Source of the DNA: Dicaeum eximium
Taxonomy: Eukaryota; Chordata; Aves; Passeriformes; Dicaeidae
Direction of reading: 5' to 3'
DNA length: 64,000 nucleotides
Assembly (NCBI GenBank): GCA_013396995.1
Contig: VWZP01007855.1
Coordinates: forward strand, 809,464-873,463
The notes below the pieces were generated by a model that worked only from the letters and a program-made list of their open reading frames with translations, was not told the DNA's origin and did no database searches. Shown here piece by piece: positions 44,957 to 57,300 of this stretch. Made by a program: the position numbers and the translations under genes. The first letter of the stretch is position 1; each line of letters begins with the position of its first letter.

Positions 44957-47372
44957 AACTTCCATCCCTGTTTCTCCTTTGTTTTTCTGGATAGTCTGAG
45001 TCGTCGCTGGCAAATAAATACTGAGGTGATTCCGAAGGAAAAACCAGCCCCTGCTGGGGAGTTCTGCATCCCGAGGGGTGTAAATGCCTTGGAAAAGAAA
45101 CTCTCAGCGGGCTCTGAGCAGGAGACGAGCCCTGGCTCTTCCCTCCAAGGGAAGTTCTCAGGGGGTGAAGTCTGGGGAAAGGTCCTGATCCTGCTAGGAA
45201 GACAGAAGTCCCAGCCAGACCGTGGGATGGGGTGTGCTTGGATCACACACCAAACCCTTCCAAAGCCAAGACTTCCCACTTCAAACTCTGTCAAAACACA
45301 GACGATGCGGACGCATCCAATTTATTCTCAATAGGTTTTGCAGACTTTCACTTTGCTGGGCTGCTTTCCTGGAATCAAAGGCAGAAATCTCTAAGCTGCC
45401 AGATCGCCAAAACCTCTGATAAAGATTTAATCCTAAATGCAGGCTGTGATTATTTAATTTTTATTCGTTTTTTTTTTTTTGTCTGTTGTCTGCTGATAGC
45501 TTCACCTGTGTCATCTGCTCTCAGCCAAGCAGCCCAGTGCTGTGAACAGGAAAGATCACCACGAACAAAACCTTTTACAACGGATTAAATTTCATCTAAA
45601 AGCATGTAATTCTCCATAGCCAGGAGCAGTTTCTAATCTTCGTATATAGGAACTTACAAGGCAAAGAATTCAAAGCCACCGGATTAAATGAAAAATGTGA
45701 ATGAAAAGCTACATGCTGATACTCAGCTGACCTAGGCAAGTTACTGTACATTTTTCAAAGTTTTAAATTACCACTAATGGAAAACGTGGGGAGTAAGGCT
45801 GAAGTGTCTCTCTACATCATTCCTTCAAAAAAAAAGAAGTCCAAAACAATGAATGAATATTTTCTGCTTAGTCCCTGATGCTTTCCAACACAGTTGGCCT
45901 CACTTTGCTCTTACTGTATAGATCAGCAGGTATCATCAGATTAGATTAAGACCAGCTGTTGGCTTCTAGTAAAGGAATTTCCCAAAAAGGTAAAATATAA
46001 TTCAAGCTTAGCAGCCTAGATATTTTGGAAGAATAAAAACCTCCGCTTGTGACTGTAAAAAGCAGAAAAAAAGACATTATAAAGCATTTAAGAGCTTTGG
46101 TTTCAATTATTTTATATTAAAGGATAGGTAAGCTTAAATTGCTCAGACTCTTTATAAAAATAAAAGGGATTGTAAATAAAATTGGAAACAGATATACAAC
46201 AACCAAGTTCCCACAGGTGCATTTTCTTTACTGGGGGAATACCCGTGTGAATTTCCAATTTCCCATCATGTAAGGGGAGACAATGAATTCTGAAGTTACC
46301 CCGTTTGCCTTCAGATTTGCCACAGAAGAAGAAACCTCTTGTCTCTTCAGACCCCAATGTCCCTCTGTGTGTGTCACACCAAAGCAAAGTTTGTGCTGCC
46401 CGCCGGGCTCAGCGCGAGATCAAAGCCCTGGGCCACTCACAACAAAACAAGAGGGTAAAGCCCAAAGAATCAAAGAGACAAAGGAAAGGTTTAAGAGATA
46501 AGGATCAGCCCCAGATATGATATTTCATCCAGATCAGATCCGGTGCAGAAGTTCAATTCAAAGTTCATAAGACAAAAATACAAAAGGTCAGTGCCGAGGT
46601 TTTGTTGTTCTCTATCTCTCCAGGTTTGCAGGGACATTCCCATCTTCCAGGCAACAAAGGTTTCACCTGTATTATGCAAAACCATAGTGCTTATCTCATC
46701 TCCTGCTCCTGGCTATGCATCTACTCAAATATGTATTTCAGGCATTTCTAATATCCTCACCCAGCCCCAAACCAAATGCCTCCAGCTGCATCTCACAAAC
46801 AAGGTGTGAAGTCCTGGGGTAACCAGCCAAACCAGAAACTCACTCCTTTCCTCACAGAAAGGCACCTCTCCTCTCGCTGAAGCTCCACCAAGACATCATG
46901 GTGAAATATCTGGAGGTATTTTTTAAAGACCAGGGAAAAAAAAGAAGGAAAAAACCCCAAACTGCTACACCTCTGGATTTCTCAGAGGTGCCAAACCCGG
47001 TGCATATTATATTTACATCTATAATTGTCTTGGCTTGCAGGGGAGTGCTTGGGAATTACTTGGTTGAAAGAGTCCATTTATCAAGAATTTAGGAATGAGA
47101 GAATGATGGCTGGGGAGGTCTGTAGGCCTTTGGAGGTAGAGGAGGCAACTGGGAACTGCGATGTCATTGCCCTCAGGCAAGGCTTGGCAGTGCCTCCCCT
47201 GGGAACAGCTCCTCTAAATGAGGTGAAAATGTCATCACTGACTCCCAGCTGCTGCAAGCAGGATCGCAGAGACTGCACAGAGCTGTGCTCACACAATCCT
47301 ACAGCTCTTTAAAGCTTTTAGAAAAATGAAACCAACATCTTTCTCTCCGTGTTACAGACCCTCAGCTTTTTT
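44957..47372. other. Unannotated unique DNA
   Basis: No CR1 or exon recognised. The segment 45590-46160 is AT-rich, complex and nearly frame-free, and could be non-coding conserved DNA. A short T12 run lies at about 45470-45480. A CpG cluster at 46399-46416 (GCCCGCCGGG...GCGCGAGATC) is isolated. Confidence 0.4.
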
Positions 47373-47635
47373 CATGGAATATCCTGAGCTGGAAGGGACC
47401 CACAGGGATCAGCCAGTGAAGCCCCCAGCCCTGCACAGACACCCCAACAATCCCACCCTGGGCATCCCTGGGAGTGGTGTCCAGACATTCCTGGAGCTCT
47501 GGCATCCTCGGGGCTGTGCCCATTCCCTGGGGAGCCTGGGCAGTGCCAGCACCCTCTGGGGGAGGAACCTTTCCTGAAATCCAACCTAAACCTCCCCTGG
47601 CACAGCTCCAGCCATTCCTGGGTCCCATCACTGCC
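47373..47635 (-). mobile_element. CR1 LINE fragment, antisense on +
   Basis: 'catggaatatcctgagctgg' is the decayed reverse-complement tail. It continues with 'gggacccacagggatcagcc', 'ccctgcacagacaccccaac', 'attcctggagctctgg', 'ccctggggagcctgggcagtg' and 'cctcccctggcacagctcc'. It looks like the same subfamily as the copy at 41.7 kb but more decayed. Confidence 0.87.
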
Positions 47636-48986
47636 GCAGTGGATTCATGGATGCAGCTCCTACAATCCAGTCCCCGGGGCATCCCCAGCTGCTCCAGACC
47701 CACACAAACTGTGCAGCCCTTTAGGGTGGGCAGGTCGCAGCACCCCTGGCACCGGGCACTGCCCGTGCACAGCCTGCAGGCAGCAGAAGAGCCAGGAGCA
47801 TTGCAGGGATGCTTTGCACCAGCACAGGGAGCCCCCAGGGATGCAGAGCCTTGGGAAAGGGCTCAGCAGCAGGGTTTACCGCGGGGTTTTGAAACAGCTG
47901 CTGCCTAAACACAAATGTGATTCTATCACCTGTCAGTCTCTGTGGTCTGCACACACACAGGTTATTTAAGGCAGGGCTGAGCAGAGCTCTGAGTTCCCTT
48001 ACAGCAGGTGAGGTTTCTGCCTGAACCCACATCTGGCAGAGCCTGCTCTGCCATCCTCACACCCTCCTGCTGGCTCTCCTCACCCCACTGCACAAACAGT
48101 CACCCTGTTCCACAAATATTTACTGGAATACCTGTTTCACCGTGTTGCAAAAGAGAACTCTCTGACTTTGTGAAGCACCAAATCAAAGGCAGCAGTTGGA
48201 TGCAGTAGAAGACACAGGAGAAGGAAGGAAAAGTTTGGCAGAAATTATGAGCACCTTCCTGTGCACAGTGTGAGGCAGCTGTCATTGCCTCCCTCTTAGC
48301 TGCACAAAACTATGTGGGAAAAAAGGCAAAGAAAAAGGGATTTAGGAACATGCAAAAGAAAAAAAAATTAGCTAGAAGACTCAGTTTTTAAATTTGGTGA
48401 AGGCTGCAGGCTTGTGGTCAGGTTAGGCTGGTTAAATTAGTGCTGCAAATATTCAGCAAATGGGTCAGGACTCAACACAGCATCCATTCTCTTACAGGCA
48501 TGATTTTGGCACTAAAATATCGAAGGACATCACCAGGCCTTGATTGGGTAAATGACAGTGCCAATGCCCCCAGTGACAATGGGATTGCACCCGAGCCATG
48601 GGATCCATGCACAGCCCGGCAGGGAGGTCAAGGGCAAAGAGGCATTTTCTGATCCAGGTGGATCCCAACTGGAACTGTAGGAATGTGCCCCCTGTTGACA
48701 CAGTGACTAAATTATTCTTTGTCTGCTAAAAAAAACCCAAAAAGCCCAAAAATTTCTCTTCCAATTTAGTACAAAGTCACCTCATAAAACCTTTTAAACT
48801 TCACCTCAAACCTAAATCTGTCCGATTAGACAGAAATCAAAAAGTCCCGCCTAAGTAATTCACTAAAAACAAAAAACAAACAAAAAAAAAGAGAACAAAA
48901 GAAATAATTACTTTTGTAGCGTGTTTTAGCCAAAGCAAGAGCCTCTTACCCCTAGATCAGTTTTTCTCTGTAAGAGCTTTGTTATC
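47636..48986. other. Unannotated unique DNA
   Basis: GC-leaning left part, AT-leaning right part with A-rich words near 48870-48900. No exon or repeat is recognised. Confidence 0.45.
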
Positions 48987-49370
48987 TCACAGAATCACAG
49001 AATGTCTGGGTTGGAAGAGACCTTCAAGATCATCGAGTCCAACCCAGCCCTAACACCTCAAATAGACCATGGCACTGAGTGCCACATCCAGGCTTTGTTA
49101 AACACACCCAGGGATGGTGACTCCACCCCCTCCCTGGGCAGGCTATTCCAGAACTTTATCACTCTTTCTGTGAAAAACTTCTCCCCAACATCCAGCCTGT
49201 ATTTCCCTGGGTGCAGCTGGAGGCTGTGAGCTCTGGTTCTGTCAGAGCTGCTGCAGACAGAGCCCCAGCCCAGCTGGGCACAGGCACCTTTCAGGGATTG
49301 CAGAGAGAGCTGAGGGCACCCCGAGTCTCCTTTTCTCCAGGATAAACACCCCCAGCTCCCTCAGTCCTCT
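48987..49370 (-). mobile_element. CR1 LINE fragment, antisense on +, well preserved
   Basis: The tail TCACAGAATCACAGAATG at 48987-49004 is intact. It is followed by 'tctgggttggaagagacc', 'aagatcatcgagtccaaccc', 'gatggtgactccacccc', 'tgtgaaaaacttctcccc', 'agctctggttctgtcag' and 'ctccttttctccagg'. Good preservation of the tail and 3' UTR makes this one of the younger CR1 copies here. The 75-codon + frame at 49002-49229 is antisense CR1 and matches one at 53.0 kb on the other strand. Confidence 0.94.
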
Positions 49371-50080
49371 TCATTTTGTCTTTTATTAAACATTTTTCTG
49401 CTTCCAGCACTGCCTCAAAAGCCACCTTAATATTTTTATGCCATTCGAGATAGCCAGGCCATCTCAAGTTCTCTGAGAACTCATCATTCCTACCTCAGAG
49501 AGAAACCCACCACCACAGTGCTTAGCCAGGGTGGCTCTGGATTATCCCCCTGCCCTTCCACCCTGGAGGAATGTGGAGCCCAGACAGCAGCAGCTCCCAG
49601 AGGAGCAGGGCTGTGCTCATGGGCAGGGCCCGTGGAATGGAGGGAAGCACCTCCAAAACCTCCAAAGAGCTTTGGGAATGGCTCACCCCCAGTCCCTGGG
49701 GATCAGAGAACCTGGAGAATCAGAGACCCTGGAGAATCAGAGGCAGCCTGGAACATGATCTGTCTCCACCACTGATTTATATGATGCAGGAGGGTCACTC
49801 CAGAGGTTTTATTTTGGCCAGGGGGGACCACTGCCTCCCTGCCCACACTGCAGACAAACCCACCTCCTGTGGGATGTGGGCTTTTTCATTCTCACACACC
49901 TCCTGAAGTTTCCCCACACGTGGTCTCCCAAGGTGCTTTCACAACCTCCACACCACGGATACATCAGCCAGCAAGGGCTCAGCAGAATTCCAGACTCGTA
50001 AATCTCCCAGCAATTCCGAGGCCTCATCCAACCTCCCCGTGAGATAAAACAATCTCTGCATCGTGGCGTTGTGGTGGGAT
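49371..50080. other. Unannotated unique DNA with a small tandem repeat
   Basis: At 49706-49742 a 17-18-bp unit (CTGGAGAATCAGAGA-like) is present twice, with the second copy slightly changed. Nothing else is recognised. Confidence 0.5.
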
Positions 50081-50118
50081 TTTTTTTTTTTCCTTTTTTT
50101 TTTCTCCTTCTCTTTCCG
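50081..50118. repeat. Polypyrimidine tract
   Basis: T12, CC, T10 and then TCTCCTTCTCTTTCC. All pyrimidine on +. Lysine-rich minus-strand frames across it are artefacts. Confidence 0.92.
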
Positions 50119-50294
50119 ACACATTGAGCTGGTGAAATGACAAGATGGAAAGAGGTGGGATTGTCCAGGATGATCCTTCAGCAGAGCTTGACTACACCAC
50201 AGTGACTGGGAAACTGCACTACCGTGGGAACCATGGTTGGGTATTAGCTAAAAAAAATCAGGTAAAAAAAGCGCCAAAAAATAAATATATAATG

Positions 50295-50298
50295 TCAA

Positions 50299-50345
<47 letters not shown>

Positions 50346-50350
50346 ATATG
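50295..50350. repeat. (AATA)n tetranucleotide microsatellite
   Basis: About 13 perfect AATA units run from about 50297 to 50347, with imperfect AT-rich flanks on both sides. Confidence 0.97.
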
Positions 50351-51060
50351 TATTTATATAAATAATTACAAATAAAAAGCAATATCAATAAAGATAATAA
50401 ATATAAACATACAAATATGTTCCCAGAATAAATTAGTTTAGACAAGACTATGCCAGAAGTAAAAATAATGGGTTTTTAGTGCTGCAGTTGTTGGGGATAT
50501 TATTATTAATAGTAGTAGTGGTAGTAGTCATATTAATTTCTTGTCATTGTTGTTGATGTTGTTATTATTTTTTGTTGAATGTAATTACTTCAGTTCTTAA
50601 AAAGTAGAACCTATGGCAAGACACAGAAAAATAAAAAAAAAAGGAAGGTAAAAAAACCCCCATGTTTAAATTTGCTTTTGTATTAAGCAGTCTTAAAGCT
50701 TTGATCAAAAGAAAATGCCAAAAAGAGAAACTGATCTGTTCTTACCTGGAGTTTTGTCACAGCACTTTGCACTTGCTGAGTATTTAAAAAGGGCTCAAAC
50801 AACCAGGTGGGGTTGAATAAAATTCAGAATTTCAGTCCATTGGTCATCTCTAGTATCATGCCACCTGTGTGGATATTACATTAGAATTTTTTTAAAATTA
50901 AATTAAATTATCACAAAGAATGTAAAATGAAAAGTTTGGGGTCATTTCTATATCAGAATCAACACTTTAATGAAACTAAATAAAATTAAATTAAAAATAA
51001 TAAAATTAAGTTAAAATAAATTTCAGAAGGTTTATTTCAGAAAATGCAATTTTTAAACTT
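50351..51060. repeat. AT-rich cryptic low-complexity region
   Basis: After the AATA array come imperfect (TAT/GTA)n trinucleotide stretches at about 50500-50575, and TTAAA/AATAAA-type runs at 50883-50915 and 50970-51035. Only short unique pieces lie between. No transposon or exon is visible. Confidence 0.7.
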
Positions 51061-51390
51061 TGCACTGAAACAAATCAGGCTTCCTGGAATTTCAGGAGGC
51101 AAAGAAATGGGGATTTTACCATTTTTCTTTGACCAAATCCCATCATTTACTGGAAAAAAATGCAGTTACCAAAACTGTAAGTGAATCTGTTGAGCTGAGA
51201 TTTTTGGGCCCCATATGAGCATAGGTGATACAATATCCTTGTCCGCAATCCCATGGAGATCACAGCAATTACACGAAGCTGGAACAGCATTTGTAGTGAC
51301 ATATTTCCAGACCCTAAAGGATTTCATCCTTCCCAGTCCCAGGACACTGAACCAGCCCATCTACTCCTTATTTCCTCAGACAAACAACAG
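51061..51390. other. Unannotated unique DNA
   Basis: Short AT-leaning spacer before a CR1 copy. Nothing recognised. Confidence 0.45.
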
Positions 51391-51662
51391 ACTCATGGGA
51401 TGGATTGGTTTGGAAGAGACCTTTAAAGGCCACCTTTTTCCACCCCCTGCCATGGCAGGGACACCTTTCATCATCCCAAGTTCCTCTAAGCCCTGTCCAA
51501 CCTGGCCTTGGGCATTTCCAGGGATCCAGGGGCAGCCACAGCTTCTCTGGGCACGCTGTGCCAGGGCCTCTCTGCCGTCATCCTAAATAATTTCTTCCTT
51601 GTACCTACCCTGAATCTGCCTATTTCCAGTTTAAAACCCTTACCCTTTGTCCTACTGAGCAT
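51391..51662 (-). mobile_element. CR1 LINE fragment, antisense on +
   Basis: 'actcatgggatggattgg' is the decayed tail. It is followed by 'tttggaagagacctttaaag', 'ccaccccctgccatggcagg', 'tctctgggcacgctgtgcc', 'aataatttcttccttg' and 'taaaacccttaccctttgtc', the last being a hallmark of the CR1 3' region. About 270 bp. Confidence 0.92.
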
Positions 51663-53009
51663 CACCAGTTGTGATCCACCAGGGAAAGGCAGAGGAATCC
51701 CATTACTGCTGAGAAAGGGAAGAATTCCCAGACATTCTGAGCCCAGCCCTGGTGGCATCACTGGGCGACAGCAAAGGTTCTGCAAAGACTTCCTGCAAGT
51801 CCTTCTTGACTTGCCACAGCTTCCCACTGCTGGCTGTCCAACAGCTGGAAAATGTAGGAAAGAGCTGAATTCCTGGATTTTGCTTCCCTTGCCAAGCTCT
51901 GTAGGAATGAAGCCATGGGTACCCTGCACAGGGCACTCAGATTTTCCTGTGCCCCCAGCAGCAGTGGAAAGTTGTTTGGGTTCCATGGGCCAGCAGCTTC
52001 CTCTGGACAGCCCTTCCCTGTGCAGACACATGACTGCGCTCCTGGACGCCGTTCAGCTCAGCAAAGTCATCGAGTTAAGTCATCTGAGCACATTTTTGCA
52101 GCGAGAGGAGGCTGTGTGGTGGGCTGCTTTGGGAGAACACTTGGATGCAAAGCTCCCCGGGGGGAACAGATGCGGATGACACGCCGGAGTCCGGCTGGGT
52201 TCCTACAGCTCCGGCCGCTCCGGCTCCCCGGCGTTACTACAGCATCCCACACCGGCCAAACCCACACCAAGGGTGGCACCAAGCCATTTCTACATCTTCC
52301 TGCTGCCACAGAGCCACCCAGAGCCCACTGCAGGGGCCTCTCTGCTACCTGGCCCGGAGCAGAGCAGCTTTGGGGCTGCTCTGTGTTGTTTTTGTTGTTG
52401 GTCCTGCTCAGCACAGCTGAGGCATCTTCCTTCCAGATGTTTGCAGGGTGTGTTTGTGCTCACTTCGCTGATGCATGACAACAGTCACAAGACAAGATGC
52501 TCAGCACCAGCCAAAATGCCCTAGCCTAAATAGCAGCCTTTATTTCCACCTCACCTGTCCTCAGAACAACGGGTTTTGTGATTTCCTACGTGTGTGATAC
52601 AGCAGTGAGCGCTGAATAAATAAACAGGAAACCCTTAGGTCTGATGATGTTGCTCAAGAAAGGCACAAAAGCAAAAATTCCACTTATCTGAGCATCCCTC
52701 CCAACTCTGCTTCCCACACAACCTTTTGGGACATCACGTTTGCATCAGTTTCCTCAATTACTGATTCTATCACTGGTGCAATTCTTCAAGCGGCCTCCCA
52801 AGGGTGCCCCAGAGATGAGCTGGGGGAGGAGGAAAGGGGGTGTAGTAACTTAGCTCTTGTTTTCCTGAGTGCGCCTGAGGCCACGAGCTTTCAGCTTGTG
52901 ACTTAACCAGGGTTCCTGGAAAGGCAATTCCTTGGATTTTCATCCTACACCTTCCTCCTGGCTGAGCTCACACCGGTCACACCAACCCACTGCATGGGCA
53001 ACCTGTGCT
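51663..53009. other. Mostly unannotated DNA with a CpG-dense patch
   Basis: Between about 52025 and 52260 CpG is retained at a density like that of the other candidate patches (for example CCGGCCGCTCCGGC-type text near 52212-52228). The rest is plain. Open frames of up to 223 codons (51508-52179, +) start in CR1 antisense text and have no known domain. Confidence 0.4.
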
Positions 53010-53240
53010 CGAGCTGCGTCAAGGGAAATTTAGGTTGGATATTAGGAAAAAGTTCTGTACAGAAAGAGTGATCAACTATTGGAATAGCCTGCCCGGGGAG
53101 GTGTGGAGTCACCATCCCTGGATGTGTTAAAAAAAGCCTGGATGTGGCACTGCATGCCATGGTTTAGTTGAGGTGTTAGGGCTGGGTTGGACTCGGTGAT
53201 CTTAAAGGTCTCTTCCAACCCAGACATTCTGTGATTCTGT
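53010..53240 (+). mobile_element. CR1 LINE fragment, sense on +
   Basis: 'caagggaaatttaggttgg', 'tattaggaaaaagttctg', 'tcaccatccctggatg', 'gaggtgttagggctggg', 'ggactcggtgatcttaaagg', ending ATTCTGTGATTCTGTG at 53226-53241. It is the same subfamily as the copy at 48987-49370 but in the opposite orientation, so the two converge. Confidence 0.93.
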
Positions 53241-53869
53241 GTGTGGGACTGAGCTGGGGCTTGTGGCAGTGCTGGAGGGACCTGAGGAAGGCAGGGACAG
53301 AGCCCGGGGGGCCGAGGCTGAGCAGGGACCTGGAGCATGGAAAGGGATCTGCCCTCCTGAGCGGGGACCGAGAGATCCCAAATTCCGCAGCGCGCCGTGC
53401 GGCCGGAGGAAATCAGAGCGCAGGATTGAAAGAGCACTTGGAAAACATTAACAGCTCGTTACTGATGGTCTGTTTAAAAAAACCCATTAATGTATATACA
53501 CACGTCCCTGGACAGCGCGTTTACCCCCAGCTAATGGCACCGAGTGGAAGCTGGAATGATCTGTGCCTAACGACTGAGCAAACTCCCAGCCCTCCCTCAT
53601 TTGCGCTTTTCCTGCACAGGCTCCTCCTGACCTCTTCAAATCCCATCCCAATTACAGCCTCCCACTTACCCTTCAGTGTAAATAAATCCTGCGGGGTGGG
53701 ATGGCTGCTACCAGCACAGATGGAAACAGCGCAGGGAAAGCACAACCTGCAGCCGGCTCTGGAAAAGGGCAGGAAAACAAAGCCCAGGAGAGAGGGATGA
53801 GCCGTGGGATGGGAGGTGACACCCTCGGGATGCTCAGAGCTCGGGCACAGCTCAGTCCTCTGGGGAGAA
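53241..53869. other. Unannotated unique DNA with a small CpG-dense patch
   Basis: CpGs cluster at about 53335-53425 (CCGCAGCGCGCCGTGCGGCCG-like text). No exon can be supported. Confidence 0.42.
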
Positions 53870-54345
53870 CTCAGAATCATTTAGGCTGGAAAAGACGCCT
53901 AAGACCAAGCCTAAGCATTCCCCCAGCACTGCCAAAGCCACCACTAGCCCCTGTCCCCAGGTGCCACATCCATATGGCTTTAAAATCCCTCCAGGGAAGG
54001 GGATTCCTGGGCTGCTGTGCCAGGGCTGGACAACCATTCTGGAAGAAATTGTCCCCAATATCCAAACCAAACCTCCCCTGGCCCAGCCTGAGGCCGTTCC
54101 CTCTCCTCCTGTCCCTGTCCCTGGGAGCAGAGCCCGACCCCCCCGGCTGTCCCCTCCTGGCAGGAGCTGTGCAGAGCCACAAGGTCCCCCCTGAGCCTCC
54201 TTTTCTCCAGGCTCAGCCCCTTCCCAGCTCCCTCCTGGTGCTCCAGGTTCTTCCCCAGCTCTGCTCTCTTCTCTGGACACGCTCCAGCCCCTCAATGTTG
54301 TCGTGAGGGGCCCAAAACTGAACCCAAATCTTGCAAGGAGATCTA
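53870..54345 (-). mobile_element. CR1 LINE fragment, antisense on +, about 475 bp
   Basis: 'tcagaatcatttaggctgg' (tail), then 'aaaagacgcctaagacc', 'ccccaggtgccacatcc', 'gggattcctgggctgc', 'cctcccctggcccagcctgagg', 'ctcctggcaggagctgtgcag', 'ctgagcctccttttctccagg', ending 'ggggcccaaaactgaaccc'. It shares its upstream wording with the 12.7- and 19.9-kb sense copies, in the opposite orientation. Confidence 0.92.
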
Positions 54346-57300
54346 AAGCAGCAGAAAGATACCCACACCAAACAGATGGATATCCAGCAAGTTCCTGCAG
54401 GTTATCCATGCACCCGAGTCTTCTCCTTGCTTGGATGCATTGGAAACTGCCTCAGGAAACTTAGAATCTTCCCCTGGGAAAAAAATGTCACCTCCCCAGA
54501 TGTATTCAAGAGGGCTCTGAGAGAAAAAACTTGGATCTCTGTTGGCATCCTGGGGTATCCTAAGGCTTCTGCTGCACTAACAATATTTTCTCTGGATTTG
54601 TGGAAGCTGAAAAGCACTTTTGGGCACTGGGGCAGGGTGAATGCCGTATGGATACTCCTCACAGCACAAGGTGAATGGAGAGAATGAGACAGCTAAAGCC
54701 AATCCAGGCTCTTCACTCCAAAATCTCATTTCTAAATGCATCTCTTCCTCAACTTGCACTCAGCCTCATCGCTGGGCTGGGATGCTGGGACCTCACACTG
54801 CAGTTTCCCCAGAAGCCAGCACTTCCTTTGCAGTTCCAAGCCACTGGTGTGTCACAGGTGTGACAGGTTTCAAGTTGCTGAAAGCTGAGGGTATCCTTCA
54901 GATTTTTTTTTTCCTTATTTGTGGACTTAATGTGGGATTCTTCTACTGATCATTAAACAATTACCCTGTGGCTTGAAATTGTTTTCAAAGGACTAAATGA
55001 TGTTATAATGCTCTGGAACTGTCAACTTAATATATGGTGCAGTATTCAGCATAAATTATAGGCAGTTTCCATGCCACAAAAGCCGCACAAATTCATGGAT
55101 CCAGCCAAAATATTCAGCAGAAAGTTGTGCCAGGCCGCAGGGCCCGTTTTGCCAAGACATGCAGGTGTTCACCATGGAGAGCAGCCCCACCACTGATCCA
55201 GGAGATTCCACATCTCCTCCCAGCCAGCCACAATCTCCTTGGGACACCTGAGCCAAAGCAGGGTGTGATCCCAGAAGCAGCAGTGGGGATTTTCAAAGCT
55301 GTTACAGCCCTGGGGTGACAGAGCCCTTCACCTGCAGGGGCAGGAGCTGTGCATGGAGACCTTGCCAATCATTCTGGAGAGGTTCAGCTCCAGGCTGCAA
55401 ACAGGGCTTGGAGCCTTGGGCACCACTGGAGCTTTGTGGCACTGAGGTGACACAAGGCCATCCCCTTTCTTCTTGCTCATGAGGGAAGTCCTTCCCTGCC
55501 AGGAGGGCAGGGAGCTGGGAGGTTGGAATATCGAGGGACAGATTTCAGACAGTCCTGGAGACAGGGCCCAGCTCTGTGGGACATCCTCTCCTTGACCTCC
55601 CTCTTCTGTGTCCACTCCAAAGCAGGGCAGAAGCCTCAGCACTTGGAGATGCTTCTCACCCTGAGCTCCCAGCAGATGGGAAATGTGTCCTGCCATCCAC
55701 AAACCTCAGGGAACATGGGAATGATGGAGTCCCACCAGCTTCTAGTGGCAAATTGTCCACCAAGTGCTGGCTCCTCCAAGGCAGGGATGGAAGAAAATTC
55801 AGCAGCATTTTTGTGGCAGATTCCTGCGCTTGCTTGGCCTGGCTGTGCCTCTTCCAGGGAGCAAAGGGAAGAGCCCTGTGTCCTGACACAAGAGCAAGGT
55901 CAGGAAATACTTAGTCCATTCCTGCTCCTGGTTTTGCTGAGTCTGAAATGAGTTGTCCAGAACAAGATAAACGGAGGGCAGCGGATGTGAGCAGGATGCC
56001 ACGGGCTCTGTGCAAAACATCCTGTTGTCCTCTGCACTGCAAAGTGGCAGGGACAAACAGGGCTCATCAGGGTGGCTGCAGGGCAAACTGTCCCATCTCT
56101 GCATCAGGGGCCTCCTTTAGGATGGACAAATTGTCCATCCTGCAATCTCATTTGGGTGGCCTTAATTGCTGGCTGGGCTGAGCTTGGTGTCAAGGATCCT
56201 TCAGGAAAAATAACTGCAGTAGGAACAAACCTCCTGCTCTGGTGTCAGAGCAGGGCTGAGAGAAGGGAGGGGAGGACCTGGCCCCCAGAGCACAGGTGGC
56301 TCTTCTAGATGTCACATTTTGCTCCACAAATGACACGTTCCAACAGAAAACACTTCCAATCATCACTCAGGTGGCCTTCCAAACCCACCCAAACTGATCA
56401 CACCACACCCCAAAAACAGAAAACTTGTGTTTCACTTGCTTTTTTGGGAGCATTAACACCTTCCAGCCAGATAAAACCTTCACCTTCAAAAGGAAAGGGG
56501 AGAGACAGAAAGGAAAGCCAGGGAAAGAAACCAGCTTAGCCCAAATTACAAACTGAACACCAACTCGAGAGGAGCTGACCTGCTGCAGAAAGGTTTCTCC
56601 ACACAGGGCTTGGGATCAAGCAGGGATTTGGGGATGCCACGTGGCAAAAGGATGGGATGCAGGAACAGTGTCAGGATCCCTGTCCCCTGGCTGTCCCCAG
56701 GACTCTGGGATGCTGCCACCAGCCCGGGCTGCAGCTGCAGGCAGCCGTCATCGCCCCGCTGTGGGCTCTGTCCCTGCTGGTTTGGGACTTTTTTCCACGG
56801 AAGATGCTCCTAACCAAAACCAGATTTGATTCCCAAATATCCCCAATCTCCCTTAAAGCTTACAAATCTTCCACACCTGTGTTTGCTCGTTGCTGCTGCT
56901 GGGCCCTGCCCTGGGAAGGACAATGTTTATCCCACTGCTCCACAGCTATTTACAATGGGGTTTTGGGATGGAGATGCAGCACATATTTGCCTAATGGCAA
57001 CAGGGCAGTGAATTTAATTCTCCTCATTAACAGTCATCAGCTTAATGGGAAGCAATAAAAGATTTTTTTTTTCAAGAGCAGCTGCTTGTGAGATAATATT
57101 TATGGCTGGGACTGTCAGCAGGATGAGTGCATTGCTGGCTTGTGAGGGGGGAAACTGAGGCACGAGGCCATTCACCGACCCACCCTGGACCACACAGATG
57201 GAGGTGGGAAGGAAATCCAGCCCTCCTCACTTCCATCCTGAGGCCGTGCTGCCCCAAGGCCACAGAAGCCATGGTGTCATAAAGAGCCAGCCATTCATCC

